Assembly (NCBI RefSeq): GCF_003569805.1
Contig: NZ_KZ984051.1
Location: forward strand, 1,467,606-1,531,605
Reading direction: 5' to 3'
DNA: 64,000 nt
Source of the DNA: Microbacterium halotolerans
Lineage (GTDB): Bacteria > Actinomycetota > Actinomycetes > Actinomycetales > Microbacteriaceae
Position 1 is the stretch's first letter; each line of letters begins with the position of its first letter. The position numbers and the translations under genes are program-made. Of the stretch, positions 33,916 through 42,983 are shown in pieces. The notes under the pieces are model-generated. The model searched no databases. It was not told the DNA's origin and was given only the letters and a program-made list of their open reading frames with translations.

Positions 33916-34793
33916 CCGCGGCACTGCAGCAGGTGATGGACGGTCTCGCGACAGGGTCCATCTACGCGGCACTGGCGCTCGCGCTCGTGCTCGTTCACCA
34001 GTCGACGGGCGTTGTGAACTTCTCCCAGGGGACCATGGGCGCCTTCGGCGCGTACCTCGCATGGACGATGTGGAGCATCGGGGTGCCGGTGGGGGCTGCG
34101 GTCCTCATCGCGGTCGTCGTCTCCGTGCCGTTCGGCGCCGCCACAGAGAGGTTCGTGGTCCGTCGGCTGTACGGCAAGCATCCCCTCACGCTGATCGTCA
34201 TCACTGTCGGCATGCTCATTGCGCTGACCGGCATCATCAGCCTCATCTGGGGCCACGGTGCGAAGCAGTTCCCCTCGATGTTCCCTGAGGGAGTCGTACG
34301 GATCGCCGGGGTGGCCGTCACGTTCGAGAGCATCGGGAACCTGGCGATCCTGGCCGTCGTCGTGCTGCTGATGCAGTACGTCTTCATGCGGACCCGGTTC
34401 GGCCTGGTGATGCGGTGCGTCGCCGACAACCGCGAGTCGAGCTCGCTTCTGGGCATCCCCACCGGTCAGCTTCTGATGGTCGGGTGGGGAATGGCCGCGG
34501 CGTTCGGGACCCTGGCCGCCTGCCTGATCGCGCCGCGCGTGTTCCTGAGCCCCACCATGATGGACACCGTCCTGATCTACGCACTCTCGGCCGCCATCCT
34601 CGGCGGACTGAACAGTCCGCTCGGCGCCGTGGTGGCGGCTCTGGCGATCGGCGTCGTGGAGAATCTCGCGGCGACGTACGTCCCGGTCGTCGGAACGGAC
34701 CTGAAGATCGTCGTTCCGCTCGTGCTGATGGCGATCATCCTGGTCTTCCGGCCCCAGGGCCTGTTCGGAACGAAGGAACTGGTGCGCGTATGA
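33912..34793 (+). CDS. HAAT-2 permease (LivH-like)
   Basis: A 293-aa integral membrane permease. LDVH-family features include LATGSIYAALALALVLVHQSTGVVNFSQG and the coupling loop TRFGLVMRCVADNRESSSLLGI. The end, KIVVPLVLMAIILVFRPQGLFG, is the usual LivH terminus. It overlaps livF and livM by four bases on each side. Confidence 0.93.
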   Translation: MTAALQQVMDGLATGSIYAALALALVLVHQSTGVVNFSQGTMGAFGAYLAWTMWSIGVPVGAAVLIAVVVSVPFGAATERFVVRRLYGKHPLTLIVITVGMLIALTGIISLIWGHGAKQFPSMFPEGVVRIAGVAVTFESIGNLAILAVVVLLMQYVFMRTRFGLVMRCVADNRESSSLLGIPTGQLLMVGWGMAAAFGTLAACLIAPRVFLSPTMMDTVLIYALSAAILGGLNSPLGAVVAALAIGVVENLAATYVPVVGTDLKIVVPLVLMAIILVFRPQGLFGTKELVRV

Positions 34794-35842
34794 ATCGGTC
34801 AGTCGTGATCACCAAGTGGGCCGTCGGTGCCGTCGTCGCGGTTGGCCTGCTGCTCTTCCCGCTGAACGCCTCGCCGTATGCCACGCTGCAGCTCTCGCTC
34901 GCCGCCGCCTACGCCGTCGCCCTCCTCGGGCTGAGCATCGTGACAGGGCACGCGGGCCAGATCTCCCTCGCGCAGGCGGCCTTCTTCGGGCTCGGCGCCT
35001 ACTCCGCCGCCATTTTCGCGAACCTCGGAGTGCCCGCGGCGGTCGCCTTCGTGGCGGCCTGCCTGATCCCCGGGCTCCTCGGCCTCATCGTCGCCTTCCC
35101 CGTTGTGAAGCTGCACGGTCACTCCCTGGCACTGATCACACTCGCCCTCTCTCTCATCGCCGTGCCGATCGCCATCCGGCTCAAGTCGCTCACCGGTGCT
35201 ACGCGCGGCCTGCGCGCCGACATCGGCGAGGCGCCGGCGTGGTCGGGGCTTGCGCGCGACCAGTGGGGCTTCTACGTGACCGTCATCGTTGCGGCGCTGC
35301 TGTTCCTCGTGGCGCGCAACATGGTCAAGGGCAAGATGGGCAGGGCGCTCGCGCTGGTGCGCACGAATGAAGTGGTCGGTGCGTCCATGGGCGTGCCGAT
35401 CCGCCGATACAAGATCCTCGCCTTCGCGATCTCCGCCTCGTTCGGCGGCGCAGGCGGGTTCCTGTTCGTGTACAACAGCCAGTACGTCTCGCCCGACACC
35501 TTGGGCTTCCTGCTGGGGATCACCCTGCTGGCATCGCTGGTCATCGGGGGGATGCGCAGCCTGGTGGGGCCCGTGATCGGCGCCCTGTTCTACGTGTACG
35601 TTCCGACGATCGCCGGTTCGGTCAGCCCCGAGCAGTCGGCGCTGATCTACGGCATCGTGCTCGTCCTGGTCGTGCTCTTCGTACCCGGCGGAATCGCCGG
35701 AGGGCTGGCACTGCTGCCGCGCCTCATCGCGCGACGACGACGCACCGGGGAGGCGACCGCAGCCGCCGAGCGCGTGCGGGCGCCGCTCCCGCCGAAGGAG
35801 TCACCCGAACCCGTCCATATGCACCATGGAGGACAACAATGA
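34790..35842 (+). CDS. HAAT-2 permease (LivM-like)
   Basis: A 350-aa integral membrane permease with the LivM signature TGHAGQISLAQAAFFGLGAYSA and coupling loop GKMGRALALVRTNEVVGASMGV. The C-terminus is a cytoplasmic tail rich in Arg and Pro that ends in a His-containing stretch (VHMHHGGQQ). It starts in the livH stop (34790) and its stop overlaps the start of the binding-protein gene. Confidence 0.93.
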   Translation: MNRSVVITKWAVGAVVAVGLLLFPLNASPYATLQLSLAAAYAVALLGLSIVTGHAGQISLAQAAFFGLGAYSAAIFANLGVPAAVAFVAACLIPGLLGLIVAFPVVKLHGHSLALITLALSLIAVPIAIRLKSLTGATRGLRADIGEAPAWSGLARDQWGFYVTVIVAALLFLVARNMVKGKMGRALALVRTNEVVGASMGVPIRRYKILAFAISASFGGAGGFLFVYNSQYVSPDTLGFLLGITLLASLVIGGMRSLVGPVIGALFYVYVPTIAGSVSPEQSALIYGIVLVLVVLFVPGGIAGGLALLPRLIARRRRTGEATAAAERVRAPLPPKESPEPVHMHHGGQQ

Positions 35843-37104
35843 ACACCGCGACCAGTCGCCTCATCACCGGGATCGCCGCAGTCGGCATCGCCGGTCTGGT
35901 CCTGTCGGCCTGCTCCCGGCCGCCGTCGACAGGAGAGGGCGAGGGCCAGGGAACGGTCACCGCCTCGCCCGGAATCACCGACGACACCATCAGGATCGGC
36001 TCCAGCCTTCCCCTTTCCGGACCGCTCTCGCGCAACGGCGAGACGCAGCTGGCGTCGATGCAGGCCTACGTCGACGCGCTCAACACCGACGGCGGCGTGA
36101 CGATGGGTGACGGCAAGACGCGCGAGGTGGAGTTCGTCTACTACGACGACGCATACGACCCCTCCAGGCTCGTTCAGAACTTCCAGCGTCTGGTCGATCA
36201 GGACCAGGTGTTCGCCACCTACGGAATGTTCGGCACCGCGTCGAACCTCGCTGTGATGCCGACCGCCAATGATCTCGAGGTGCCGCAGGTCTTCCTCGGC
36301 ACCGGCGCCGCCGCCTTCAGCGAGGACCGCGAGGCGAACCCGTACACCCTGGGATGGTGGCCCACCTATCAGAACGAGGCGGCCACCTTCGGCGAGTACC
36401 TCGTCTCGTTGGACGAGCCGATGACGGTCGCCTTCCTCGCGCAGAACGACGACCAGGGCGAGGCCTACCTGGAGGGGCTGACCTCGGCCATCGAGGGCTC
36501 GCAGGTCGAGCTCGTCGATCAGGCGTCATTCAGCTCGACGGACACGGTCTACGACAGCCAGGTATCGGCGCTGGCCGCCAGCGAGGCCGACGCCTTCTTC
36601 TCCGGCGTGAACGTGCCGTCGGCACAGACGGCCGTGCTCGAGAAGCTCGGCGACCTGCAGTGGTCGCCGGTCACCTACCTCCCGATCGTCTCCGCGGCGC
36701 CGGATGTCGTACGCGAGGCGAGCGCGGGCGACTACCTGCCCGACCTCTACTCCGGCGCCTTCACCAAGTGGCCGTGCTCGCCCGCCGATGAGGGCGACGA
36801 AGACGTGCAGAACTACCTGGACGCCATGGCGGAGTACTCACCGGACGTGGAGGCGTGCTACATCAACACGATCTTCGGATGGGCGATGGCCGACACTCTG
36901 ACGAAGGCGCTGGAGGCCACCCAGGAGCCGACGCGTGAGTCGTTCATGGAGGCGATCGCGGGCCTGCAGACGGATGAGATCTCGCTGATGCACGACGACC
37001 TCACCTTCGACGGCGGCGACTTCGGCAGCCCGCCGATCGCCGACCTCGCCGTGCGCAAGTGGGAACCCGCCGACGACGACTGGACGACGGCCGACCTCGG
37101 CTGA
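35839..37104 (+). CDS. HAAT-2 substrate-binding lipoprotein (LivK-like)
   Basis: A 421-aa lipoprotein of the HAAT receptor family (lipobox LSAC near residue 17-20, then SRPPSTGEGEG linker). The mature domain begins SPGITDDTIRIGSSLPLSGPLS and contains YYDDAYDPSRLVQNFQRLV. GGAGG precedes the ATG, which overlaps the livM stop. R. palustris CouP shows that this family can bind hydroxycinnamates; with the MarR-controlled CoA-ligase operon next door that is the favoured ligand class, by inference. Confidence 0.92.
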   Translation: MNTATSRLITGIAAVGIAGLVLSACSRPPSTGEGEGQGTVTASPGITDDTIRIGSSLPLSGPLSRNGETQLASMQAYVDALNTDGGVTMGDGKTREVEFVYYDDAYDPSRLVQNFQRLVDQDQVFATYGMFGTASNLAVMPTANDLEVPQVFLGTGAAAFSEDREANPYTLGWWPTYQNEAATFGEYLVSLDEPMTVAFLAQNDDQGEAYLEGLTSAIEGSQVELVDQASFSSTDTVYDSQVSALAASEADAFFSGVNVPSAQTAVLEKLGDLQWSPVTYLPIVSAAPDVVREASAGDYLPDLYSGAFTKWPCSPADEGDEDVQNYLDAMAEYSPDVEACYINTIFGWAMADTLTKALEATQEPTRESFMEAIAGLQTDEISLMHDDLTFDGGDFGSPPIADLAVRKWEPADDDWTTADLG

Positions 37105-37115
37105 GTCCGTGCCCC

Positions 37116-37182
37116 GCCGCTCACGTGCGGCGAACTGCCGCTTCGACGCAGCAATAGGGGCGATTCGTCGCACCTGAGCGGC
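37116..37182. repeat. 67-bp dispersed palindromic repeat, copy A
   Basis: The 19-bp arm at 37116-37134 and the reverse arm at 37164-37182 match at 17 of 19 positions. The whole 67-bp unit aligns without gaps, at about 70 percent identity by eye, to the reverse complement of copy B (38695-38761). It lies between the HAAT-2 binding-protein gene and the aldehyde dehydrogenase gene. Confidence 0.7.
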
Positions 37183-37209
37183 GATGCACTGAGATGAACA
37201 AGGAGAATC

Positions 37210-38673
37210 ATGGCAGGGATCGAGTTGCCCGAGATCACACCTCGACTGTGGATCGGAGGGCGATGGTGCGACGCGGTGAACGGCGGCCGGATGGACGTGA
37301 TCGATCCGTCGACCGGAGAGGTCGTCATTCGGGTCGCCGACGGCGCAGCGGCGGATGTCGAGGCGGCAGTGGCCGCGGCGCGGAAGGCGTTCGACGATGG
37401 CGCGTGGTCGCGTATCCCCGCGCGTGAGCGCTCGCGGGTGCTGCTGCGGATCGCGGCAGGCATGCGCGAGCGCAGCGAGGAGCTCGCCGCAGCCGAGAGC
37501 ATCGACGTCGGCAAGCCGATCTCCCTCGCCCGCGCTGTCGATGTGAACAATACGGCCGACTCGTTCGAGTACTACGCGGCACTCGCACAGCAGCTCGACG
37601 GCGCCACCCGCGACGTGCCGGCCCCCGCCTTCGCATACACGCGCACCGAACCGCGCGGTGTCGTCGGGGCGATCACGCCGTTCAACTTCCCGATCATCCT
37701 GTCGAGCTCGAAGATCGCGCCGGCGCTCGCCGCGGGGAACACGATCGTGCACAAACCAGCACCGCAGACCCCGCTGAGCGCCCTGCTGATGGCGGAGATC
37801 CTCCGCGATGCGGGAGTTCCCGACGGGGTGTACAACGTGGTCACCGGTGCGGGCCCCGAACTGGGCGACGCGCTGGTGACGCACTCGGATGTCGACATGG
37901 TCGTGTTCACGGGGTCGACGAAGGTGGGCCGGATCGTCGCCAGGAACGCGGGGGAGCACCTGAAGCCGGTTGTGGCGGAGCTCGGCGGCAACGCGGCGAA
38001 CATCGTGTTCGCCGACGCGGATCTCGACAAGGCCATCGGCGCGGTGATCAACGCGTTCGTGTTCAACACCGGGCAGTTCTGCATGGCAGGGCCCCGCCTG
38101 CTCGTGGAGCGTTCGATCCATGACACGGTCGTGGGGATCCTTCGCGACGCGGTCGGGAACGTGCCGCTCGGCAGACCGAGCGACCCCGAGACGGTGATCG
38201 GACCGCTGGCGAGTGCCGACCAGCTCAGACGCGTCGAAGAGATGGTGCGGGATGCCGTCGCATCCGGCGGCGAGATCGTCACCGGTGGGGAGCGCATCGA
38301 GCTCGACGGCGGCTACTACTATCCTCCGACCGTGATCTCGGGCCTCGATCAGAACGCCCTCGCGGTGCGCGAGGAGGTGTTCGGTCCGGTGCTGACCGTG
38401 CAGCCCTTCGACACCGAGGAAGAGGCGATCGCACTCGCGAACGGAACGGCATACGGGCTCGCCTCCGGCGTGCAGACCACCGACATCAGCCGCGCCCACC
38501 GTGTCTCAGCGCGGCTCGAGGCCGGCATCGTATGGGTGAACGGCTGGGCGATGCTCGACGCATCGATGCCGTTCGGCGGAGTGAAGGACTCCGGATGGGG
38601 CCGCGAGAACGGCCCGGAGGCCCTCGCCTCCTACACCCGCACGAAGTCGGTCCTGATCGGGCTGGAGGAGTAG
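37210..38673 (+). CDS. NAD(P)-dependent aldehyde dehydrogenase
   Basis: A 487-aa ALDH-superfamily enzyme that oxidises an aldehyde to the acid. The catalytic cysteine is in NTGQFCMAGPR (about 290), the general base glutamate in VVAELGGNAANIVF (about 257) and the transition-state asparagine in TPFNFPI. GG followed by N-A replaces the more usual G-K-S/N. It lies 105 bp after HAAT-2, across a palindromic repeat. A role as a vanillin- or syringaldehyde-type dehydrogenase after side-chain removal fits the locus, but substrates are not visible in the sequence. Confidence 0.9.
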   Translation: MAGIELPEITPRLWIGGRWCDAVNGGRMDVIDPSTGEVVIRVADGAAADVEAAVAAARKAFDDGAWSRIPARERSRVLLRIAAGMRERSEELAAAESIDVGKPISLARAVDVNNTADSFEYYAALAQQLDGATRDVPAPAFAYTRTEPRGVVGAITPFNFPIILSSSKIAPALAAGNTIVHKPAPQTPLSALLMAEILRDAGVPDGVYNVVTGAGPELGDALVTHSDVDMVVFTGSTKVGRIVARNAGEHLKPVVAELGGNAANIVFADADLDKAIGAVINAFVFNTGQFCMAGPRLLVERSIHDTVVGILRDAVGNVPLGRPSDPETVIGPLASADQLRRVEEMVRDAVASGGEIVTGGERIELDGGYYYPPTVISGLDQNALAVREEVFGPVLTVQPFDTEEEAIALANGTAYGLASGVQTTDISRAHRVSARLEAGIVWVNGWAMLDASMPFGGVKDSGWGRENGPEALASYTRTKSVLIGLEE

Positions 38674-38694
38674 CTCCACCCAGCCCGCCTCGAC

Positions 38695-38761
38695 GCTGCT
38701 CAGGTGCGGGAACGTGCCGCTGAAACGGCGTTCAAGCGGCAATTCACCGTACCTGAGCAGC
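38695..38761. repeat. 67-bp dispersed palindromic repeat, copy B
   Basis: CTGCTCAGGT (38696-38705) pairs with ACCTGAGCAG (38751-38760), an inner GCCGCT/AGCGGC pair follows, and outside the unit GCCCGCCTCG (38683-38692) pairs with 38761-38770. The large cruciform lies between convergent aldehyde dehydrogenase and sugar permease genes and can also serve as a bidirectional terminator. It matches copy A in length and arm sequence. Confidence 0.7.
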
Positions 38762-38775
38762 GAGGCGGGCACACG

Positions 38776-39999
38776 TCAGCGCGTGGCGCCGGCGCGACGC
38801 TTGTTGTAGATGTCGAAGGCCACCGCGAGCAGCAGCACGAGGCCCTTGATGATCTGCTGGGCCGACTGGGGCACGCCCATCAGCTGCATACCGTTGGTCA
38901 TGACAGCCATGACCAGACCGCCGACGAGAGCACCGCCGACACGGCCCACGCCGCCCATGGTGGACGCACCGCCGATGAAGCAGGCCGCGATCACATCGAG
39001 CTCGAACATGTTGCCCATACCGGGCTGCGCACCGTTGGATCGCGACGAGAACACCGCCGCGGCGATGCCGGTGAGCATCCCCATGTTCACGAAGATCCAG
39101 AAGTTGACGCTCTTGACGTTCACACCCGACAGGCGCGCCGCAGACAGATTGCCGCCGACGGAGTAGACGTGGCGCCCGAACACCGTGCGGTTCGTGACCA
39201 CCTGGTACACCAGGATGAGCACGGCCACGATGATCAGCACGAGCGGGAATCCGCGGTTGTAGGCGAGCGCCCACGCGAAGGCGAGCAGCACGACCGAGAC
39301 CGACACGATCTTCAGGATGAACAGGGTCATCGACTCGACGGGCTGGTTGTAGCCGAGACGGGTGCGGCGACTGCGCCACGCGCTGACGATCACACCCGTG
39401 ACCGCGAACACGCCGATCAGCAGCGTGAACACGTCGACGGTCTGCGCAACGGATTTCAGACCCTCGCCCTGGCCGACCACGATCTCGCCGAAGACCGGAT
39501 CGACGAACCCGCTCGCGACCTCTCGATAGGCGTGCGGGAACGGCGACAGCGACACGTTGTCGAGCACGAGCCAGGTCAGGCCGCGGAACAGCAGCATGCC
39601 GGCGAGGGTCACGATGAACGCCGGGATCCCGACGAAGGCGACCCAGAACCCCTGCCACACCCCGACGACGATGCCCGTGATGATCGCGGCGATGACGCCG
39701 ACCCACCACGGCAGGCCCATCCGGATGACGAGCACGGCTGACACAGCCGACGCGAACGCGAGCACAGAGCCGACCGACAGGTCGATGTGACCGCCCACGA
39801 TCACGAGGATCATGCCGAGCGCCATGATCAGGATGTGCGCGTTCTGCAGCACGATGTTGGTCACGTTCTCCGGGCTGAGCAGCGTGCCGTTCGTCAGCAC
39901 AGTGAACAGCACGATGATCGCGACGAACGCGATGTAGATGCCGGACGTACGTAGGTTGTGAGTGAGGAGGTTCTTGGCCTCAGTCAGCACGTTGTTCAT
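38776..39999 (-). CDS. Sugar ABC permease (GguB/XylH-like)
   Basis: A 407-aa permease with about ten hydrophobic segments, of the ribose/xylose (CUT2) type. [21 protein letters not shown] is the family's signature after transmembrane segments 2-3, and [29 protein letters not shown] is near the C-terminus. The long central insertion is typical of GguB/MmsB and XylH. It starts in the stop of the ATPase gene (ATGA). In Agrobacterium, ChvE-GguAB imports xylose, arabinose, galactose and glucose. Confidence 0.92.
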   Translation of the reverse strand: MNNVLTEAKNLLTHNLRTSGIYIAFVAIIVLFTVLTNGTLLSPENVTNIVLQNAHILIMALGMILVIVGGHIDLSVGSVLAFASAVSAVLVIRMGLPWWVGVIAAIITGIVVGVWQGFWVAFVGIPAFIVTLAGMLLFRGLTWLVLDNVSLSPFPHAYREVASGFVDPVFGEIVVGQGEGLKSVAQTVDVFTLLIGVFAVTGVIVSAWRSRRTRLGYNQPVESMTLFILKIVSVSVVLLAFAWALAYNRGFPLVLIIVAVLILVYQVVTNRTVFGRHVYSVGGNLSAARLSGVNVKSVNFWIFVNMGMLTGIAAAVFSSRSNGAQPGMGNMFELDVIAACFIGGASTMGGVGRVGGALVGGLVMAVMTNGMQLMGVPQSAQQIIKGLVLLLAVAFDIYNKRRAGATR

Positions 40000-41549
40000 G
40001 CTGCGGTCTCCTTCGCGGAAGTGCTTTCGATTGTCATGAGGCCCATCAGCTTCTCCTGCGTCGCCTCGGTGGCGGGAAGCTGGCCCGTGATGCGCCCGTA
40101 GGCGAGAGAGTAGATGCGGTCGGACAGCCCGAGCAGCTCTGGCAGCTCGCTCGAGACGACGATGACCGCCTTGCCTGCGGCCGCGAGCGCGCCGATGATC
40201 TCGTAGATCTCGTACTTCGCCCCCACGTCGATGCCGCGGGTGGGCTCGTCGAGGATGAGCACGTCGGGGTCGGTGTACAGCCACTTCGACAGCACGACCT
40301 TCTGCTGGTTCCCGCCGGAGAGGTTGCCCACCACCTGCGCGACCGTCGGAGACTTGATGTTCAGATCGCGGCGGTACTGCTCCGCGATCTTGATCTCCTC
40401 GTTGCCGTTGACGAAGACCGATGCGGTCGAGAGCTTGCCGAGCGCCGACGATGAGACGTTCGTCTTGATGTCGCTGATCAGGTTCAGCCCGTACGTCTTA
40501 CGGTCCTCCGAAACGTACGCGATCCTGTTCGCGATCGCGTCCTTTACCGTGCGCGTCGAGATCTCCTTGCCGTGCAGGAACACCTTCCCTGACGTGTCGC
40601 GTCCGTAGCTGCGGCCGAAGACGCTCATCATGAACTCGGTGCGTCCGGCGCCCATCAGACCGGCGATGCCGACGATCTCGCCTGCACGCACCGAGATCGA
40701 GGCGTCGTCGACGACGATGCGCCCCGGTTGGGTGGGATGCGAGACGTGCCAGTTCTCGACGCGGAAGATCTCCTCGCCGATCTTCGGGGTGCGCTCGGGG
40801 AAGCGGCTCTCGAGCGCGCGCCCGACCATGCCCTGGATGATCCGGTCCTGCGTCGCATCCGGACCGTGCATATCGATCGTCTCGATCGTCTCGCCGTCGC
40901 GGATGATCGTCGTCGAGTCGGCGATGTCGACGATCTCACCGAGCTTGTGACTGATGATGATGCACGTGATGCCCTGCTCGCGCAGGTCGCGCAGCAGGCC
41001 GAGCAGATGCTCGGAGTCGTTGTCGTTGAGTGCGGCCGTCGGCTCGTCGAGGATCAGCAGCTTCACGTCCTTCGTGAGCGCCTTCGCGATCTCGACGAGC
41101 TGCTGCTTGCCGACGCCGAGCTGACCGATCGGGGTCGTCGGGTTCTCGTGCAGGCCGACCCGCTCCAGCAGCTTCGCCGCCTCGGCGTTGGCCTCGTGCC
41201 AGTCGATGAGCCCGCCGCGCACGATCTCGTTGCCGAGGAACAGGTTCTCCGTCACCGACAGGGCCGGCACGAGTGCGAGCTCCTGATGGATGATGACGAT
41301 GCCAGCGCGCTCGGAGTCCTTGATGGCGCCGAACCTCTGCGCGCCGCCGTCGAAGACGATCTGGCCGTCGAACGTGCCGTGCGGGTACACACCCGAGAGC
41401 ACCTTCATGAGGGTTGATTTTCCCGCGCCGTTCTCGCCGCAGATCGCGTGGATCTCGCCTCGTTCGACGCTGAGGCTCACGTCCTTGAGAACCTTGACGC
41501 CGGGAAAGTTCTTGGTGATGTTGCGCATCTCGAGGATCGCGTCAGACAT
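39996..41549 (-). CDS. Sugar ABC ATPase, tandem domains (GguA/XylG-like)
   Basis: A 517-aa protein with two ABC domains. The N-terminal one has Walker [10 protein letters not shown] and signature LGVGKQQ, the C-terminal one a degenerate Walker A (GLMGAGRTE) and a good signature, [14 protein letters not shown], with [19 protein letters not shown]. This arrangement is diagnostic of CUT2 ATPases. ATG 41549 has AGGAG five to six bases upstream and is preferred to ATG 41564. A hairpin separates it from the highly expressed binding-protein gene. Confidence 0.93.
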   Translation of the reverse strand: MSDAILEMRNITKNFPGVKVLKDVSLSVERGEIHAICGENGAGKSTLMKVLSGVYPHGTFDGQIVFDGGAQRFGAIKDSERAGIVIIHQELALVPALSVTENLFLGNEIVRGGLIDWHEANAEAAKLLERVGLHENPTTPIGQLGVGKQQLVEIAKALTKDVKLLILDEPTAALNDNDSEHLLGLLRDLREQGITCIIISHKLGEIVDIADSTTIIRDGETIETIDMHGPDATQDRIIQGMVGRALESRFPERTPKIGEEIFRVENWHVSHPTQPGRIVVDDASISVRAGEIVGIAGLMGAGRTEFMMSVFGRSYGRDTSGKVFLHGKEISTRTVKDAIANRIAYVSEDRKTYGLNLISDIKTNVSSSALGKLSTASVFVNGNEEIKIAEQYRRDLNIKSPTVAQVVGNLSGGNQQKVVLSKWLYTDPDVLILDEPTRGIDVGAKYEIYEIIGALAAAGKAVIVVSSELPELLGLSDRIYSLAYGRITGQLPATEATQEKLMGLMTIESTSAKETAA

Positions 41550-41588
41550 CGCTGCTCCTGTCATTCGTTGGCAGAATCGATTCGGGCC

Positions 41589-41628
41589 GCACTGGCGGGG
41601 TCGCCGCGTGCGACGACCCCGCCAGTGC
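41589..41628 (-). terminator. Intra-operon stem-loop after the sugar-binding protein gene
   Basis: A 15-bp perfect stem (GCACTGGCGGGGTCG 41589-41603, complement 41614-41628), loop of ten, lies between the binding-protein stop and the ATPase start. Such stem-loops commonly protect the binding-protein mRNA and reduce read-through to the permease genes. Confidence 0.75.
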
Positions 41629-41641
41629 TCAGCGCGCGTAA

Positions 41642-42790
41642 TTACTCAGCGACGCCCGCCTCGATCTCTTCCTCGGACCAGTAGCCGGAGTCGACCAGCA
41701 GTTCGCCGATGTTGTCGGCGACGACGATGTCCGACTCGAGCAGGAAGGACGGCACGACCTTGACGCCGTTGTCGTACGACTCGGTGTCGTTGGCCTCAGG
41801 CTCCTCGCCCTCGGCGAACGCCGTGGCGGCATCGACGGCCTGCGATGCGAGCTTGCGCGTGTCCTTGAAGATCGTCGCGTACTGCACGCCGTCGTCGATC
41901 AGCTTGACCGATGCGATCTCGGCGTCCTGGCCGGACAGGACCGGCAGACCCTCTTCGATCGTGGAGCCGTAGCCGGCGTTCTCGAGCGCCGTGATGATGC
42001 CACGCGAGATGCCGTCGTAGGGCGAGAGCACACCGTCGAGCGGGTCGGAGCCGCCGTTGTAGGTGCTCGTGAGCAGATCCTCCATGCGCTTCTGCGCCGT
42101 GGCCTGGTCCCAACGCAGGGTGGAGATGGTGTCCATGTCGATCTGGCCGGACGGCACCGTCAGTCGTCCGTCGTCGAGGAACGGCTGCAGCGTGTCCATC
42201 GCTCCCTGATAGAAGAAGCCGGTGTTGTTGTCGTCGGGCGAACCGGCGAACAGCTCGATGATCTTCTCCTCGTCGAGCCCGGTCTCCTCGTTGTTCTCGT
42301 CGAGGTAGCCGAGGCCGCGCAGCAGCGACTGGGCCTGCTGAACGCCGACCGTGTAGTTGTCGAAGGTGACGTAGAAGTCGACGTTCTCGGTGCCGTTGAT
42401 GAGGCGGTCATAGGCGACCACGGGGATGCCCTTGCTCGCGGCGTTCTCGAGCTGGGTCGCCAGCGCCGTGCCGTCGATCGAGGCGACGATCAGGATGTCC
42501 GCGCCGTTCGTGATCATCTGGTCGATCTGCTGCTGCTGACGCGGGATGTCGTCGTTTGCGAACTGGAGGTCGACCTCGTAGCCGGCGTCCTCCAGCTGCG
42601 ACTCGACGGCCTCGCCGTCGGCGATCCAACGCTCGCTCGTCTCCGTCGGCATCGCCACGCCGACGGTGATGTCCTCTGCCGCGCCGTCTCCGTCGCCGGA
42701 GCCCGAGTCGTCGCTCGCGCACCCGGCCAGGCCGATGCCCAGGGCGACGGCGCCGGTGATGGCGATCAAACGCATGCCAGTTCGCTTCAT
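41642..42790 (-). CDS. Sugar-binding lipoprotein (ChvE/XylF-like)
   Basis: A 382-aa lipoprotein with lipobox LAGC (about residue 21-24), then an Asp/Gly/Ser linker and a type I binding fold beginning [15 protein letters not shown]. The pattern [19 protein letters not shown] and [17 protein letters not shown] is typical of ChvE-like multi-monosaccharide receptors. ATG 42790 is preferred over the upstream 42850. It heads a minus-strand operon with GguA- and GguB-like genes and has a good promoter plus LacI-type palindromes in its long leader. Confidence 0.92.
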   Translation of the reverse strand: MKRTGMRLIAITGAVALGIGLAGCASDDSGSGDGDGAAEDITVGVAMPTETSERWIADGEAVESQLEDAGYEVDLQFANDDIPRQQQQIDQMITNGADILIVASIDGTALATQLENAASKGIPVVAYDRLINGTENVDFYVTFDNYTVGVQQAQSLLRGLGYLDENNEETGLDEEKIIELFAGSPDDNNTGFFYQGAMDTLQPFLDDGRLTVPSGQIDMDTISTLRWDQATAQKRMEDLLTSTYNGGSDPLDGVLSPYDGISRGIITALENAGYGSTIEEGLPVLSGQDAEIASVKLIDDGVQYATIFKDTRKLASQAVDAATAFAEGEEPEANDTESYDNGVKVVPSFLLESDIVVADNIGELLVDSGYWSEEEIEAGVAE

Positions 42791-42816
42791 TGCTGTGTCT
42801 CTCTTCGTCGAAAGTG

Positions 42817-42848
42817 GGAGCGCTCCTATCCGTGGATCGGAGCGCTTC
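42817..42848. promoter_or_regulatory. Two LacI-type palindromes in the leader of the sugar importer
   Basis: GGAGCGCTCC (42817-42826) is a perfect palindrome and GGAGCGCTTC (42839-42848) a close variant, starting 22 bp apart. The AGCGCT core is that of LacI-family operators and is shared with the sites at 59059 and 60127, so the LacI-type protein in this window or a homologue could bind here. Confidence 0.55.
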
Positions 42849-42892
42849 ATGCTCAGTGGTCATGCAGCCGTGCTGCGGAACCGCTGCATGGC

Positions 42893-42921
42893 ACATTACA
42901 TATTGATGACCCTATGGACAA
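42893..42921 (-). promoter_or_regulatory. Promoter of the sugar-binding protein operon
   Basis: On the minus strand, -35 TTGTCC (complement of 42916-42921), a 17-bp spacer and -10 TAATGT (complement of 42893-42898). The predicted start near 42886 leaves a leader of about 95 bases that carries an 8-bp hairpin (42861-42890) and two LacI-like palindromes. Confidence 0.6.
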
Positions 42922-42983
42922 ATTACTTTCGCGTAACATACGGTGACGTCAGGCGGCTCAGAGAGGAACGCGGCTCAGCACAT

